Below are positions 17,952 to 32,728 of a DNA stretch of 62,375 bases, one piece after another. The DNA comes from Deinococcus marmoris (GTDB taxonomy: Bacteria; Deinococcota; Deinococci; Deinococcales; Deinococcaceae): the NCBI RefSeq assembly GCF_001949125.1, contig NZ_MSTI01000156.1:1-62375 (forward strand). The letters run 5' to 3'. The stretch's first letter is position 1. Every line of letters begins with the position of its first letter. The notes beneath the pieces are model-generated. The model searched no databases, was not told the origin of the DNA, and saw nothing but the letters and a program-made list of their open reading frames with translations. Made by a program: the position numbers and the translations under genes.

Positions 17952-17954
17952 GCC

Positions 17955-19130
17955 CTAGAGCCGTCCCAGCGCGTCCACCACGGTCACGCGTCCGGCGCTG
18001 CGGGCAGGCCACAGTCCGGCCAGCAGGCCCAGCGCCAGCGCCACGCCCAGACCCACCAGGATCAGGCGTGGGGTCAGGGCCGCGCCATTGAAACCCGCCA
18101 GATTCTGGGTGTAGACATTGATGCCGCGCACGCCCAGACCCGCCAGTCCCAGCCCCATCACACCCCCAAGTACCGACAGCAACACGGTTTCGCTCAGCAC
18201 CAGCCGCCGCACGAAAGCGGGCCGCGCCCCGATGGCCCGCAGGGTGCCGAATTCGCGGGTGCGCTCGTAGACGCCCATCAGCACGGTATTGACCACGGCC
18301 AGCCCGCCCACGATCAGGGCGATGGCCGACAGGCAGACGCTCAGGATGTCAGCGCTGTTCAGCACTTTGCCGATATTGCCCACCACGTCCGCGCGGGTGC
18401 TGATCTTCAGGCCCAGCCCACCCACCTGTGGTTGCTTTGCCAGCGCGGCGGCCACCCGGTCCGCGTCGGCAGGATTCTTCAGGCGCAGCGCCACCAGCGA
18501 GAGGTTGTTCCCCACGCCGAAGGCGCGCTGCACGGCTTCGATCGGCAGGAAAGCGAAGGTGTCGGTCAGCGCGCTTTCCGGCTGGAGGATGCCGACCACC
18601 CGCGCACTCCCCCGCCGGGTCAGCTCCAGGGGGTCGCCCAGCCCCAGTCCCAGATTCTGCGCGGCCTTGGCCCCCAGCACGGCCACATTCTTTCCCGCGT
18701 CGCCCGGATCCAGCAGGCGGCCCTGGGCTGGCCGCACACCCGTGAACATGGCGTCGATGCCACTGTCAGCGGGCAGACCATAGAACACCGCGCTCTGGGC
18801 CGGGTCCAGCGACTGCCGGATGGTGGCGGCCACCGGGGTCAGGGCCGTGATACCCAGCGTAGGAGACAGCTTTTTCAGAGTTTCTACCACTGCCGGATTC
18901 ATGTCCATGTGCGGCAGGAGGGTCTCCCCTGCCCGCGTACTCGCCACCTGAAGGTCCGGTCCCACTGTGCCCAGTTCAGCGGCGAACACATCCCGCAGGC
19001 CCTCGCCCAGCGACAGAAAAATGAGCATGCCGCCCAGCGCCACTGCCAGTCCCAGCGCTGTCAGGACGGTTCGCACTGGGCGGCGCAGCAGTCCCAGGCC
19101 AGCCAGCCTCAGCAGATCAACGGTTCGCAC
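17955..19130 (-). CDS. FtsX/MacB-type ABC transporter permease
   Basis: This 391-residue membrane protein has one N-terminal helix ([18 protein letters not shown]), a large extracytoplasmic domain, and three C-terminal helices with the FtsX signature ([22 protein letters not shown]). Such permeases work with a separate ATPase in lipoprotein release, macrolide efflux or envelope functions, often by mechanotransmission. No partner ATPase gene lies next to it here. The start is a GTG at 19130. The acyltransferase-like gene follows after 3 bp. Function not determined. Confidence 0.9.
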   Translation of the reverse strand: MRTVDLLRLAGLGLLRRPVRTVLTALGLAVALGGMLIFLSLGEGLRDVFAAELGTVGPDLQVASTRAGETLLPHMDMNPAVVETLKKLSPTLGITALTPVAATIRQSLDPAQSAVFYGLPADSGIDAMFTGVRPAQGRLLDPGDAGKNVAVLGAKAAQNLGLGLGDPLELTRRGSARVVGILQPESALTDTFAFLPIEAVQRAFGVGNNLSLVALRLKNPADADRVAAALAKQPQVGGLGLKISTRADVVGNIGKVLNSADILSVCLSAIALIVGGLAVVNTVLMGVYERTREFGTLRAIGARPAFVRRLVLSETVLLSVLGGVMGLGLAGLGVRGINVYTQNLAGFNGAALTPRLILVGLGVALALGLLAGLWPARSAGRVTVVDALGRL

Positions 19131-19146
19131 GGCCCAGGGTAGCGCG

Positions 19147-20940
19147 TCAGGATGTGGACCCGGCAGATGCAGTTCCAGCAGATGCAGTCCTGGCAGCCTC
19201 GGCCTCGGCCAGATCCACCACCAGACCGATCAGCGCGGCATGGACAAAGGTTTGCGGCACATTGCCCAGGGGCTGGCGGGTCCGGGGATCGGCCATCTCG
19301 GGCAGCAAGCCCAGATCGCCCCCGTAGGCCAGCACCGCGTCCAGGATCACGCGTGCCCGCGCCGGATCGCGCATCACCCAGTACTGGGCCACCCACAGTG
19401 TCCCGGCCAGAAACGCGCCTTCCTCATGCGTCCGGTCATCGGCCAGAAAACGCCAGTACAGGTGATCCTGACAGGACTCGCGTTCCAGTACGGCCACCGT
19501 CGCCAGCATCTCTGGCGAGTCGGGGGCGCAGAAGCCCCACACCGGATACAGGGCCGCCGTCACGTCCACACCCTCTTCTCCGGCCACGTAGGCGTACGCG
19601 CCCTCGGCGTTCAGAGCGTGAGTCATGACCCACTGCCGCGCCGCCGCCGCCGCCGCCTTCCAGCGCGCGGCCTGTGCGGGTTCCTCGCTGTGTTCGGCGA
19701 TGTATTCCAGCGCCACGGCGGCCAGCACCTTGCCCGCCACGTAGGGCCGCTTGGTGCGCTCCTCCCAGATGCCGTAATCATCGTCCTGCCAGTGGTTCGC
19801 CAGAAATTCGGCGAACCGCTCCACCACCCCCCAGTGTTCACGGGTCCCTTCGCTATCGCGCACGTCAAAGCGCTCGTAGATCAGCTTGGCGGCCAGCAGC
19901 ACGTTGCCGTAGGCGTCCAGTTGCAACTGCCCGCGCGCCCCGTTGCCGATCTGCACCGGGCGGCTGTTCTCGTACCCGCTCAGGTCCAATTGTGTTTCCT
20001 CGGGTGGCTGGCCGCCGTCCACCGTCATGAAGGGCGGCACGGGAAGGCCGTTCTGCGGCGTTGCCCGGGCGCAGATGAATTCCAGAAAGGCCCGGCCTTC
20101 CTGACCGTCGCCCCTGGCCCGTGTCAGGGCGCTGACCACCATGCCCGCGTCGCGCAGCCAGACGTAGCGGTAATCCCAGTTCTTCTGACCGCCTGGCACT
20201 TCTGGCAGGCTGGTGGTGGGGGCCGCGATGGTCGCGTTGCCCGCGTGATCGGTCAGCAGCCGCAGCGCCCGCAGCGAGGCCCGCGCGGCCTCCTCATAGG
20301 GGCCGTGATAGGTGGCGTGGGTGGTCAGTTCCTGCCAGCTCAGCAGCGACTTCTCGCGCCAGCGCGTCACGGTTTCCCAGTCGGGCGACTCCAGCCGTTC
20401 ATCGCTCAGAAAGGCCCAGGCCGCCTCGTCCTGCGGCACCTCCACCACCACCGAGTCCCCCGTGATGCGGGGCAGATGTGAGGCGTACAGCCAGTGCTGC
20501 CCGTCAATCCGCACCGCCTCGCCCTGCTGCTCCAGGGTCACGGCGCGGCGGGCATAGTCGGGGGCGGCATTCAGGACCAGCCGGTAAGCCTGTGCGGCAC
20601 TTGAGAAAACCCGGCAGATGCCACGCGGCAACCCCTCACCGAAGGGCATGAAATCGGTGATGGTCAGCTCCCCACCCCCGGAACGCAGGACCGTTTCCAG
20701 ATGGCCACCGTCACCCAGGTAGCGGCGTCCGCTCTGCACCGCGCCTGCTAGCTGGATGGCCCACGAGCCGCCGCACGCCTCATCCAGCAGACGCGCAAGC
20801 AACGAGGGCGCATCGAAGCGTCCGGGACAGTACCAGACCACCTCGCCCAGGGACGTGACCAGCGCGGCGCTGCGGCGGTCACTGAGCAGCCCCAGATCGT
20901 GGATGCGGGGAGAGGGCTGGACGCCAGTTCTAGGGGTCAT
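19147..20940 (-). CDS. glycoside hydrolase family 15 protein (glucoamylase/trehalase-like)
   Basis: This is a 597-residue protein with an N-terminal beta-sandwich domain and a C-terminal (alpha/alpha)6 barrel. Barrel landmarks are YRYVWLRDAGMVVSAL, YGIWEERTKRPYVAGK with the likely general acid Glu, and GNVPQTFVHAALIGLV near the end. Relatives hydrolyse maltooligosaccharides, or trehalose in some bacteria. I chose the ATG at 20940 because AGAAGGACGAG precedes it; a longer open frame upstream lacks similarity. The C-terminus has a short alanine/serine repeat (TASAGTASAGSTS). The HAD-like gene upstream on the same strand suggests a trehalose or glucan context. Confidence 0.9.
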   Translation of the reverse strand: MTPRTGVQPSPRIHDLGLLSDRRSAALVTSLGEVVWYCPGRFDAPSLLARLLDEACGGSWAIQLAGAVQSGRRYLGDGGHLETVLRSGGGELTITDFMPFGEGLPRGICRVFSSAAQAYRLVLNAAPDYARRAVTLEQQGEAVRIDGQHWLYASHLPRITGDSVVVEVPQDEAAWAFLSDERLESPDWETVTRWREKSLLSWQELTTHATYHGPYEEAARASLRALRLLTDHAGNATIAAPTTSLPEVPGGQKNWDYRYVWLRDAGMVVSALTRARGDGQEGRAFLEFICARATPQNGLPVPPFMTVDGGQPPEETQLDLSGYENSRPVQIGNGARGQLQLDAYGNVLLAAKLIYERFDVRDSEGTREHWGVVERFAEFLANHWQDDDYGIWEERTKRPYVAGKVLAAVALEYIAEHSEEPAQAARWKAAAAAARQWVMTHALNAEGAYAYVAGEEGVDVTAALYPVWGFCAPDSPEMLATVAVLERESCQDHLYWRFLADDRTHEEGAFLAGTLWVAQYWVMRDPARARVILDAVLAYGGDLGLLPEMADPRTRQPLGNVPQTFVHAALIGLVVDLAEAEAARTASAGTASAGSTS

Positions 20941-21064
20941 CTCGTCCTTCTGGGGCACAGGCTTCTGGGTCACGGGGCACTCTAGAGCCTGACTGGCCCG
21001 CAGATGGTCTGAAGATGCCAGTTCGGATGGGCAGATGGTCAAGTCACGCCCGGCTCTCCAAACT

Positions 21065-21760
21065 TCAGTCCTCGTCCTCAGCGATCTCGGCCCGGCTGAG
21101 CCACTCACTCTCGCCGGGAATCATGGCGTAATCGCACAGCGCCAGAAAGGCGGCGTCGCCCTCCTGCGCGCTGACTCCCAGGGTCAGGGTCACCTCGGCG
21201 GGCAACTGGCCCAGCACATAATTCACGGCACTTTCAGGGGTCAGTTCGCGTGGCAGCAGGGTCAGGCCCTCACCCTGCTTGAGAAGGCGGAAATCCGCCT
21301 GAAAGGGTCCGCCGTCCAGCCACTCGTGCAATTCACGTTCGGCCTGAAGCAGGGCCAGTTCCAGCCCGTGCGGGTGAGACAGCCGTGCCAGCAGCGGCAG
21401 ACCGGAATGCTCTTCCAGCGTGACCTCCAGCCCCAGTTGCCCCAACTGGCTGATGTGTGTGGCCGCCGTGTGGGCCAGCCTCAGTCCGTCCGCGCGCAGG
21501 CGCTGCGTTTCCAGCGTCAACCGCCGCCACGCAGGGTCCTCCAGCCCGTCCGGGCCGATCACCACCGCGCCGTGCCGCAGGATCTGCCAGGAGGTGAAGG
21601 CCGCCGGAACCGACAGCAGTTCGGCCTCGTCCAGCCCGGTCACGGGAATCAGTTCGGCCTGCTGGAGCAGCACGGAAAGACCCGCCGCCGTGCGTTCCTG
21701 TTCGGCAGTGGGGTCTGTGGTGTAGAGGGTGGGTTGTGGGTTGACGAAGGCGACGATCAT
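21065..21760 (-). CDS. HAD-like protein with degenerate catalytic motif
   Basis: This is a 231-residue protein whose overall pattern resembles HAD phosphatases of the sucrose- or trehalose-phosphatase kind. The start resembles motif I and reads VAFVNPQPTLYTTD. The middle reads TSWQILRHGAVVIGPDG, and the C-terminal segment resembling motif IV reads GDAAFLALCDYAMIPGESEW. The DxD nucleophile pair normally found in motif I is missing, so it may not be an active phosphatase. I chose the ATG at 21760 because the first strand begins there; the frame also runs 14 codons further upstream. The GH15 gene lies about 125 bp downstream on the same strand. Family assignment is by eye. Confidence 0.78.
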   Translation of the reverse strand: MIVAFVNPQPTLYTTDPTAEQERTAAGLSVLLQQAELIPVTGLDEAELLSVPAAFTSWQILRHGAVVIGPDGLEDPAWRRLTLETQRLRADGLRLAHTAATHISQLGQLGLEVTLEEHSGLPLLARLSHPHGLELALLQAERELHEWLDGGPFQADFRLLKQGEGLTLLPRELTPESAVNYVLGQLPAEVTLTLGVSAQEGDAAFLALCDYAMIPGESEWLSRAEIAEDED

Positions 21761-21801
21761 GGCCGCAGGGTAGTGGACACGGGCCGGGACAACCGTGGGC
21801 A

Positions 21802-21831
21802 AAAGTTGCTCGTCACGTGACGAGCAACTTT
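21802..21831. promoter_or_regulatory. 30-bp palindrome with CACGTG core, candidate parS site 1
   Basis: A perfect 30-bp palindrome is centred on CACGTG (21814-21819), with inner sequence GCTCGTCACGTGACGAGC. The same inner 22 bp recur at 33606-33627 next to parA. Chromosomal parS sites in many bacteria share the CACGTG core and extended dyad symmetry, so this is a candidate ParB binding site. It touches the last base of the hpaI stop codon, so it could also act as a 3' hairpin, but its exact recurrence argues for protein binding. Confidence 0.6.
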
Positions 21832-22598
21832 CAACTCTTCTTGAAACGCGTCGCCAATGCCGTACTGGCGCGGGAAAGCAGCGTCACGTCCGTTCCCACA
21901 GCGACGAAAGTGTAGCCCCATTCCAGATAGGTGTGGGCCTGCGCTTCATCCGTGGAGAGGATGCCCGCCGCCTTCCCCGTCCCCCGGATTCGCGTCGCCG
22001 CGTCCCTGATGGCGTTCTGAACATTCGCGTGACCGGGATTTCCCAGTTGCCCGAACGAGGCTGCCAGATCTGCCGGACCGATGAAGACACCGTCCACACC
22101 GTCCACCGCCGCAATTTCGTCCAGCGCCGCCAGTCCGGCGACAGATTCGATCTGGAGCATCAGGCAGACGCCATGATCTGCGTGTCGCAGATAATCGGCG
22201 TCCCGCCCGAAGCCGCTGGCACGGGCCAACGACGCGCCCACACCACGCACGCCGCGCGGCGGATAGCGGGTGGCGGAGACCAGTTCGCGCGCCTGTTCAG
22301 CGCTTTCCACCATCGGGATCAGGATGTTGCGAGCGCCGATATCTAATAGCCGCTTGATGCCCAACGCATCGCCCACGGGCGGACGCACCAGCGGGGCCAC
22401 CGCCGGGTACGCGGCCAGTGCCTGCAAGCCCGCCAACGTGCTGCGGAGGTCATTGGGCGCGTGTTCGCTATCGATCAGCAGCCAGTCGAAGCCTGCCCCG
22501 GCGCAGACCTCGGCGCTGTAGGAATCGGCCAGCGCCAGCCACAAACCGTAAAGGGTGTCGCCGCGTTCAAGGGCGATCTTGAAAGTATTCTCAGCCAT
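21831..22598 (-). CDS. hpaI: 4-hydroxy-2-oxo-heptane-1,7-dioate aldolase (HpcH/HpaI)
   Basis: This 255-residue class II, metal-dependent aldolase performs the last step of homoprotocatechuate degradation and releases pyruvate and succinate semialdehyde. Visible landmarks are [11 protein letters not shown] (catalytic His near residue 46), [10 protein letters not shown] (metal Glu) and [12 protein letters not shown] (metal Asp). The chosen ATG at 22598 overlaps the stop of hpaH by 8 bp and fits the family start MAENTFK. It is the last gene of the aromatic operon and ends against the CACGTG palindrome. Confidence 0.93.
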   Translation of the reverse strand: MAENTFKIALERGDTLYGLWLALADSYSAEVCAGAGFDWLLIDSEHAPNDLRSTLAGLQALAAYPAVAPLVRPPVGDALGIKRLLDIGARNILIPMVESAEQARELVSATRYPPRGVRGVGASLARASGFGRDADYLRHADHGVCLMLQIESVAGLAALDEIAAVDGVDGVFIGPADLAASFGQLGNPGHANVQNAIRDAATRIRGTGKAAGILSTDEAQAHTYLEWGYTFVAVGTDVTLLSRASTALATRFKKS

Positions 22599-23439
22599 GT
22601 GCCACGCCACGCGCCTGACCGGCAAAACGGCACGAGAAAGTGCCTAACGGTCCGTAATCAAAGGTAAACACGTCGCCCGAAGCGATATCCACCGGGCGCG
22701 TGAATGATCCGGCCAGCACCAGTTCTCCGGCCTTCAGATCCTCGCCATGCGGGGCCAGACGGTTCGCCAGCCACGCGATGCCCTGCGCTGGATGCCCCAG
22801 CACGCCCGCCGCCACTCCCGTTTCCTCGATCACGCCGTTGCGGATACACAGCGCCGCCGCCCAGCGCAGGTCCAGGGCGTCTGGCCTGACCGCGTTGCCG
22901 CCGACAATGATCCCGGCGTTGGCCGCGTTATCGCTGATGGTGTCAAACACCCGGCGCGGCTTGCCCGTGGCGGCACTGACCCGCTGGATGCGTGCGTCAA
23001 TGATCTCGGCGGCGGGGGTCACGTACTCGGTGGCGCGCAGCACGTCGAACAGGGTTACCCCTGGGCCACGCAGATCGTCCTTGAGGAGAAACGCCAGCTC
23101 CACCTCCACTTTGGGCGCAACGAAATCGGACAGTGGAATGTCGCCGTTCGGCTCGTAGAACATGCTGTTCAGCAAGGTTCCGTAATCCGGCTCGGTGATC
23201 TGCGAGGCGATTTGCATGGCCCGCGAAGTCAGCCCGATCTTGTGGCCGCGTACCCGCCCACCTGCATCCAGCTTGAGGCTGACCCAGGCGCGTTGTACGG
23301 CGTAAGCGTCCGCGAAGGTCATGCCAGGAAAGCGCTCAGAGAGCGGGGAGATTTGAACGCCGCTTTGCTCCGCGCCCTCCAGTTCAGCAGCCAGACCCGC
23401 CAGTTCAGTTTCAGGGATCACGCGTCCCGGCGTGGTCAT
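22591..23439 (-). CDS. hpaH: 2-oxo-hept-4-ene-1,7-dioate hydratase
   Basis: This 282-residue member of the 2-keto-4-pentenoate hydratase family has the metal-binding acidic segment [14 protein letters not shown] (residues about 109-122). It also has the family landmarks [12 protein letters not shown] and [17 protein letters not shown]. It adds water to the dienoate product of HpaG and hands the product to HpaI. It overlaps hpaI by 8 bp and the upstream oxidoreductase gene by 4 bp, so all three are coupled. Confidence 0.93.
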   Translation of the reverse strand: MTTPGRVIPETELAGLAAELEGAEQSGVQISPLSERFPGMTFADAYAVQRAWVSLKLDAGGRVRGHKIGLTSRAMQIASQITEPDYGTLLNSMFYEPNGDIPLSDFVAPKVEVELAFLLKDDLRGPGVTLFDVLRATEYVTPAAEIIDARIQRVSAATGKPRRVFDTISDNAANAGIIVGGNAVRPDALDLRWAAALCIRNGVIEETGVAAGVLGHPAQGIAWLANRLAPHGEDLKAGELVLAGSFTRPVDIASGDVFTFDYGPLGTFSCRFAGQARGVAHG

Positions 23440-24539
23440 GACTCCTGGGCCTTGACATAAACCGTGATCGGCAGCGGGAAGTTGACCATGTACCCGCCCC
23501 GTCCGGCGTCGTGGCCCGGCGTCTGCGTGCGGCCTGCCGAGTCGGTGGCGCGGGCCATCAGCGTGACGCGTCCGGGCTGCTTGGGCGTATGCCAGTCAAA
23601 GCGCCACCTGCGCCAGATGTGCGGTTCGGCAGGGTCCAGAAACTTCGCATCGGCCCAGGCTTCGCCGCCATCGGTGCTGACCTCTACCTTCGTGACCTCG
23701 CCCTCACCCGTCCAGGCTGCACCCATGATCTCAAAAACACTTTCCGCCGTTACGCTGCCATGTGGGGCGGGGCGGGCGATTTGTGCCTTGACCTGCATGG
23801 TGGTCATGGGAATCATCTGGGGCGAGAGGCCGTCCCGCTGTTGCCAGTAGCTGTAATCAATGGTCTGAAAGAAACCCTGGTACGGTGTGTCCGTCACATG
23901 CAGCTTGCTCAGCCATTTCACGGCGGCCATTCCGTACCAACCCGGCACCACGGCCCGCAGCGGAAAGCCGTGGTCCGGCGTCAGCGGTTGCCCGTTCATG
24001 GCGTAGGCCAGCAGCACGTCGTCCTGAGCCTTTGCCAGCGGCGCGCTGCGGGCGTAGCGAATCTCGCCGGGGGTGCGGCCCGGATCGGTCAGGGTTCCTT
24101 TATCGGCCCCCTCCAGAATGACTTCCAATGCCCCGTCCTGAATCCCGGCCCGCTCCAGCACGTCGCGCAGGCGCACCCCGGTCCACTCGGCAGTCCCCAC
24201 CGCGCCCAGATCCCATTGCACGCCGGGCATGCGGGGCGACAGGTAGACCCGCCCGTTGCCCGCGCATTCCATCGTGGCGCTCAGCGTGTGGGACGGCATG
24301 GCCCGCAACTCTTCCAGCGACAGCGACAGGACAGAATCCACCCCGCCGCCCACCTCTAAGCGCCATGTCTGCGCGTCCAGGGGCGGCACCGGAAAATGGC
24401 TGCGAACATAGTGGGAGGGCTGGGGCGTTATCCGCCCGTCCAGCGCGTAAAACGGAGTTTCCAGATTGGGCGGTGACGCCTGACGGACGATCAGGGCGGG
24501 GGTGTACTGGGAAGAAGAATCAGCCGTGGGACGGGACAT
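23436..24539 (-). CDS. sulfite oxidase-like molybdopterin oxidoreductase
   Basis: This is a 367-residue protein with the sulfite oxidase fold. The molybdenum-ligating Cys is in [13 protein letters not shown] (near residue 92), the cofactor segment reads [19 protein letters not shown], and a C-terminal dimerisation domain contains [11 protein letters not shown]. No signal peptide or Tat motif is seen, so it appears cytoplasmic, unlike many relatives. It is coupled by 4 bp to hpaH, an unusual neighbour for an aromatic pathway. AGGAGG precedes the start. Its substrate is unknown. Confidence 0.88.
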   Translation of the reverse strand: MSRPTADSSSQYTPALIVRQASPPNLETPFYALDGRITPQPSHYVRSHFPVPPLDAQTWRLEVGGGVDSVLSLSLEELRAMPSHTLSATMECAGNGRVYLSPRMPGVQWDLGAVGTAEWTGVRLRDVLERAGIQDGALEVILEGADKGTLTDPGRTPGEIRYARSAPLAKAQDDVLLAYAMNGQPLTPDHGFPLRAVVPGWYGMAAVKWLSKLHVTDTPYQGFFQTIDYSYWQQRDGLSPQMIPMTTMQVKAQIARPAPHGSVTAESVFEIMGAAWTGEGEVTKVEVSTDGGEAWADAKFLDPAEPHIWRRWRFDWHTPKQPGRVTLMARATDSAGRTQTPGHDAGRGGYMVNFPLPITVYVKAQES

Positions 24540-24575
24540 GGAGCCTCCTGTGGGGGTGAAGACAGTGTTTGCCCC

Positions 24576-24604
24576 ATCATAGGCTTCAACTGAATCGATT
24601 TACA
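24576..24604 (-). promoter_or_regulatory. possible promoter for the oxidoreductase-hpaH-hpaI genes
   Basis: On the minus strand TATGAT (24581-24576) could be a -10 box, with TGTAAA (24604-24599) 17 bp upstream as a weak -35 box. It lies between a hairpin terminator and the start of the oxidoreductase gene. It would separate the last three genes of the aromatic cluster into their own transcript. Confidence 0.35.
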
Positions 24605-24610
24605 TAGGTG

Positions 24611-24646
24611 AAAAAGAGCCGAACAGGATCGGCCCTCGCGTTTTTT
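24611..24646. terminator. intrinsic terminator downstream of hpaD
   Basis: GCCGA (24618-24622) pairs with TCGGC (24629-24633) around a 6-base loop. On the minus strand the stem is followed by five T (complement of 24611-24615), directly behind the hpaD stop. A T-run on the plus strand (24641-24646) could make it work in both directions. Confidence 0.6.
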
Positions 24647-24651
24647 CAAGG

Positions 24652-25624
24652 TCAGATCACATGCACCGGAATGCCCGTCAATTCTCCAGCGACTGGCTGC
24701 ACGGTCCCTCCGTCAAAGGCTTCCATCTCCGAGGCTTCCTCAAACCAACTGCGCGGCGTTCTGGCCCCCCACAGCGTCTGCCGCCGGGGATCGTCGCGCA
24801 GCCAGCGGATCGGCTCGAAGTCGGGATCGACGGTAATGTAATCGGAGGTATACAGTTCGATGCGGTGGCCGTCCGGGTCACGGATGTACAGGAAAAACGC
24901 ATTGGAGACGCCGTGTCGCCCAGGCCCACGCTCGATGCGTTCCGGCTGCCGCGCCCCGGCCAAGATGTCGCAGGTTCGCAGGATGGACATGGCGTCCGGC
25001 ATCCAGTAGGCCCAGTGGTGCAGGCGGGGACCAGGGCCGTTGGTGAGGGCCAGATCATGCACACCGCCGCGCCGCTGAATCCAGGCCGCCCAGTAGCGTT
25101 CCTGTTCGTCTACGGTGTACTCGGACAATCTGAATCCAAGCGTATCCATGTACCAGCGCATGGTTTTTTCCACGTCCGGCACCATCACATTGACGTGATC
25201 GACACGTTGCAGGCCCGGCCCCCGGTGCAGGTGAAAGTCCTGCAAGAGCCACGGATACTTCTGGCTGACATGGTAGAAGGCAACTGGAATGTCGAAGGAG
25301 TCCTGCATCCGCAGCAGGCGCGGGCGGTCCAACTCCTCCTCCCAGCGGTGGGGGAGACCCTCGCGCTCAGCCAGGGCCACCAGCGCGTCCAGATCGGCCT
25401 CGCCGTTCACGCGGTAGGCGAGGTGACGCACGGTGGACGTGCCTTTCTCCTCCAGCTTGAGCGTCCACTCACGGTCCTCCACGCCGCGCAGGTACAGCGC
25501 CCCTGGCTCCTCGTGCAGGATGTTCATGCCCAGCAGATCAACGTAGAACTCGCGGCTGGCTTCCAGGCTCTTGACCGTGAAGACGGCGTGGGCGATGCGA
25601 ATCAGGTTGGGCTGAATGGCGTGT

Positions 25625-25632
<8 letters not shown>
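24652..25632 (-). CDS. hpaD: 3,4-dihydroxyphenylacetate 2,3-dioxygenase
   Basis: This 326-residue extradiol dioxygenase is of the vicinal oxygen chelate type, with two paired domains. The metal triad is visible as His in RVDHVNVMV, His in PRLHHWAYW and Glu in [11 protein letters not shown]. It opens homoprotocatechuate to 5-carboxymethyl-2-hydroxymuconate semialdehyde. The start overlaps the end of hpaB by 8 bp, and a terminator follows the stop. Length and motif order fit the family well. Confidence 0.94.
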
Positions 25633-27118
<1,486 letters not shown>

Positions 27119-27120
27119 AG

Positions 27121-27938
27121 TTAGTTCTCCTTCCCGGCGAGGCCGGTGTACTCCGAGTCCACGAAAATCCCACCCTGCCGCTGCTCAGTGATGTTGTCGG
27201 GATCACCGTGCAGGTGCTCAACCTCGGCGGTGTAGGCTTCGGCGTCGTCCTGCGGCGCGTAGCCCAGCACGTCCCAGCCTTCCGGGGACATCCAGCGGCG
27301 GGTGTTGCCGCTGATGCCCGCCACGATCAGGTAATCCACATCCGGAGTGGTGACAGCGCGGGCAAACAGTTGTGCGGCGTTGCGTGGGGAAAGCCAGGTG
27401 GACAGGTGGCGGGCATCTTTCGGCTCCGGCTGGAATGAGCAGATGCGGACGCCCACAAATTCAATGCCGTAGCGTTCCCAGTACATGCGACCCAGTGCCT
27501 CGCCGTAGACCTTGCTGACGCCGTAGAAGGTGTCTGGGCGCACGGGAACAGTGGGGGAAATAGTTTCTGCGCGTGGGTAGAAGCCGACGGTATGAATGCT
27601 GGAAGCAAAGGCCACGCGCCCCACACTCGCCTGCCGCGCCGCTTCCAGAACGTGATAGGTGCCGTCCAGATTCACGTCCCGAATGGCCTCATAGGTATGT
27701 TCGTCGGCGATGCCTCCCAGATGAATCACGGCGTCCACACCCTCCATCGCGGCCCGGACCTCTGCAAAATTGGTCAGATCGGCGTGGACGATTTCTTCTC
27801 TGCCCGTTGCCTGGCCCAGATCGCGGTTATCGGTCAGGCGCAAGATAGGGAAGGCGTCGCCCAGGTATTCCCGCAGGTGCTGGCGCAGGGCCGTGCCAAC
27901 TTCTCCGGCAGCTCCGGTCAGGAGGAGGCGACCAGCGG

Positions 27939-27942
<4 letters not shown>
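27121..27942 (-). CDS. NAD-dependent epimerase/dehydratase, uronate dehydrogenase-like
   Basis: This 273-residue extended SDR protein has the nucleotide motif [11 protein letters not shown] (residues about 9-19) and the catalytic YGVSK near residue 143. The segments [21 protein letters not shown] and [13 protein letters not shown] are typical of uronate dehydrogenases. It sits inside the homoprotocatechuate operon, coupled by 4 bp to hpaE and 2 bp from hpaB. There is no known step for it in that pathway. It may act on a side-chain or on another substrate, or have been recruited by transfer. Confidence 0.87.
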
Positions 27943-29531
<1,589 letters not shown>

Positions 29532-29550
29532 ATCCACTCCTTGGGAGGCA

Positions 29551-30351
<801 letters not shown>

Positions 30352-30729
30352 GTGGTCTCCGGGGAGAGGGGGCGGCAAATGGGTTCGGATCCAGCATAGA
30401 ACCCCTGCTGGCCTGAGAGTTAGAGAAAGTGTGGATTTTGGAGCCAGTTCCTGTATCTTCAGACAAATGTCAACCCTCAGTAAAGTGCGCCTCTGCCTTG
30501 GCTTGGAGGCTGGCGCAGTGGAAACCGGCGCAGATGACGGGGCAGCCTTCGCAACAATGGAGGGGGCCGTTCGTCTTCTTTCCAATCTGCCGCGTTCAGA
30601 GCAGTTCTCCGAATTACGTCACCGGAAAAAGAGACTTCCGGCGACTCCATTCTCTGCTTCGCAGCTTTGCAAGTCCGTCCTACTCGGCGAAAGCCTCTCA
30701 CTTCGCTCGGTCATAAAAATGGTCTTTTT
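30352..30729. other. divergent control region of the aromatic operon
   Basis: This 378-bp region lies between hpaG and its regulator. A TATGCT box on the minus strand (30398-30393) could be the hpaG -10. Near the regulator start, CATAAAAA (30712-30719) and TTTTTATG (30725-30732) form an inverted repeat that includes the ATG at 30730. This could hide the start codon in the mRNA. No gene is supported inside. Confidence 0.4.
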
Positions 30730-31836
30730 ATGACAACTGCTGTAGAGGTAGAGGCGGCGGCACAGGCCACACTGGCTTTTGCGGCGCTTCAGAGTCCTGG
30801 CCTGTCCACCCTGCTGGGTGCGCTGCGCGGCGCGGCCATGTCGCCCCAGCCCGAGCGTGAACTGGTGGAACTGACGGTCAACTGGACTGGAGGCTTCGCA
30901 GAGATCCGGGCCAGTTGGGGGGACACGGTTGCCTCGGCAGGCCGGGCCACCGGACCGACGGAAACCACACGCCTGGACCACCACGAACGCCACGTCGGGA
31001 CACTGACCATCGCCCTCCCCGCCCCGTGGCAGGTTCTGATTCCCGTGCTGGCTGAATACGCCCTATTGGCCCGCTTACGTTCGGCAGCGGCGGGGGCGGC
31101 GCGGCGGCGGGTGGGGGAGAGGATGCTGGACGCGCTGCTCTCCGGGCAGGAGGCCAGCGGCTCAGACGGGCTGGGGCCGGAAGCCTTCGCGCTGGCCGTG
31201 GCCACCCTGCCGCCCGGCACACCACGAGAGGATCAGGCGCTGGACCTGCTGGCTGCGGTGGGAGAGGGCTATTTCAGCGAACGCCGTCTGGTGGGCCATT
31301 CCACGGTGCGCGCAGGAGGCCAGGGGGGAATGGCGGTGTGGCTGTGGACCACCCTTGACCTCTCCCGCGAGGCGCGCGAACTGCACCTGTCACTGACCTC
31401 CTCCACAGCGCTGGCCGTGAGGCTGGGGATCAGCGGGCGGCAGGCAGGAGGCACGCGTGAAATGATTGCGGGCATCCAGACGGCACTTGCGCAGGCCCGG
31501 CAAGCGCTGTCGGCCACGCAGCGAACGCGGGCCTACACTGTGTTTCACGAGATGGACGCCCTTCATAGCCTGATCTCGGATGGCAGTCTGAACGTGCTGG
31601 CCGCGCAGGTGAACGCGCAACTGGACACACTGAGGGACGGTGGACGCACCGCCGACACCCTGCGGGCTTACCTCGCACACCGGGGAACGCTGGCCGAACT
31701 GGCCCTCGCGCTGGAGATTCACGTTAACACCCTACGTTACCGCCTGCGCCGCGCCGAGGAAGTGCTGGGCGGGCGAATGGGTGACCCGGCGCTACTGGCA
31801 CGGCTGTATCTGGCCTTTGGGGCCGAAACGGTATAG
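30730..31836 (+). CDS. PucR/CdaR-type transcriptional regulator
   Basis: This 368-residue protein has a variable N-terminal sensor part and a C-terminal helix-turn-helix of the PucR class (LAELALALEIHVNTLRYRLRRAEEVLGG, residues about 322-349). Such proteins are usually activators of catabolic operons. It is divergent from hpaG and is the natural candidate for control of hpaGE(udh-like)BD. The ATG at 30730 is preferred; an in-frame ATG at 30667 would add unrelated residues. The start lies in an A/T-rich inverted repeat without a clear Shine-Dalgarno sequence. Confidence 0.88.
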   Translation: MTTAVEVEAAAQATLAFAALQSPGLSTLLGALRGAAMSPQPERELVELTVNWTGGFAEIRASWGDTVASAGRATGPTETTRLDHHERHVGTLTIALPAPWQVLIPVLAEYALLARLRSAAAGAARRRVGERMLDALLSGQEASGSDGLGPEAFALAVATLPPGTPREDQALDLLAAVGEGYFSERRLVGHSTVRAGGQGGMAVWLWTTLDLSREARELHLSLTSSTALAVRLGISGRQAGGTREMIAGIQTALAQARQALSATQRTRAYTVFHEMDALHSLISDGSLNVLAAQVNAQLDTLRDGGRTADTLRAYLAHRGTLAELALALEIHVNTLRYRLRRAEEVLGGRMGDPALLARLYLAFGAETV

Positions 31837-31849
31837 GGGAGGGATAGTT

Positions 31850-32724
<875 letters not shown>

Positions 32725-32728
<4 letters not shown>

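Noticed and set aside
17865..20481. Long open frames on the plus strand (about 425 and 504 codons)
   Set aside because: They lie opposite the FtsX-type permease and GH15 genes, are rich in Gln, His and Arg, and show no family motif. High GC creates such antisense frames.
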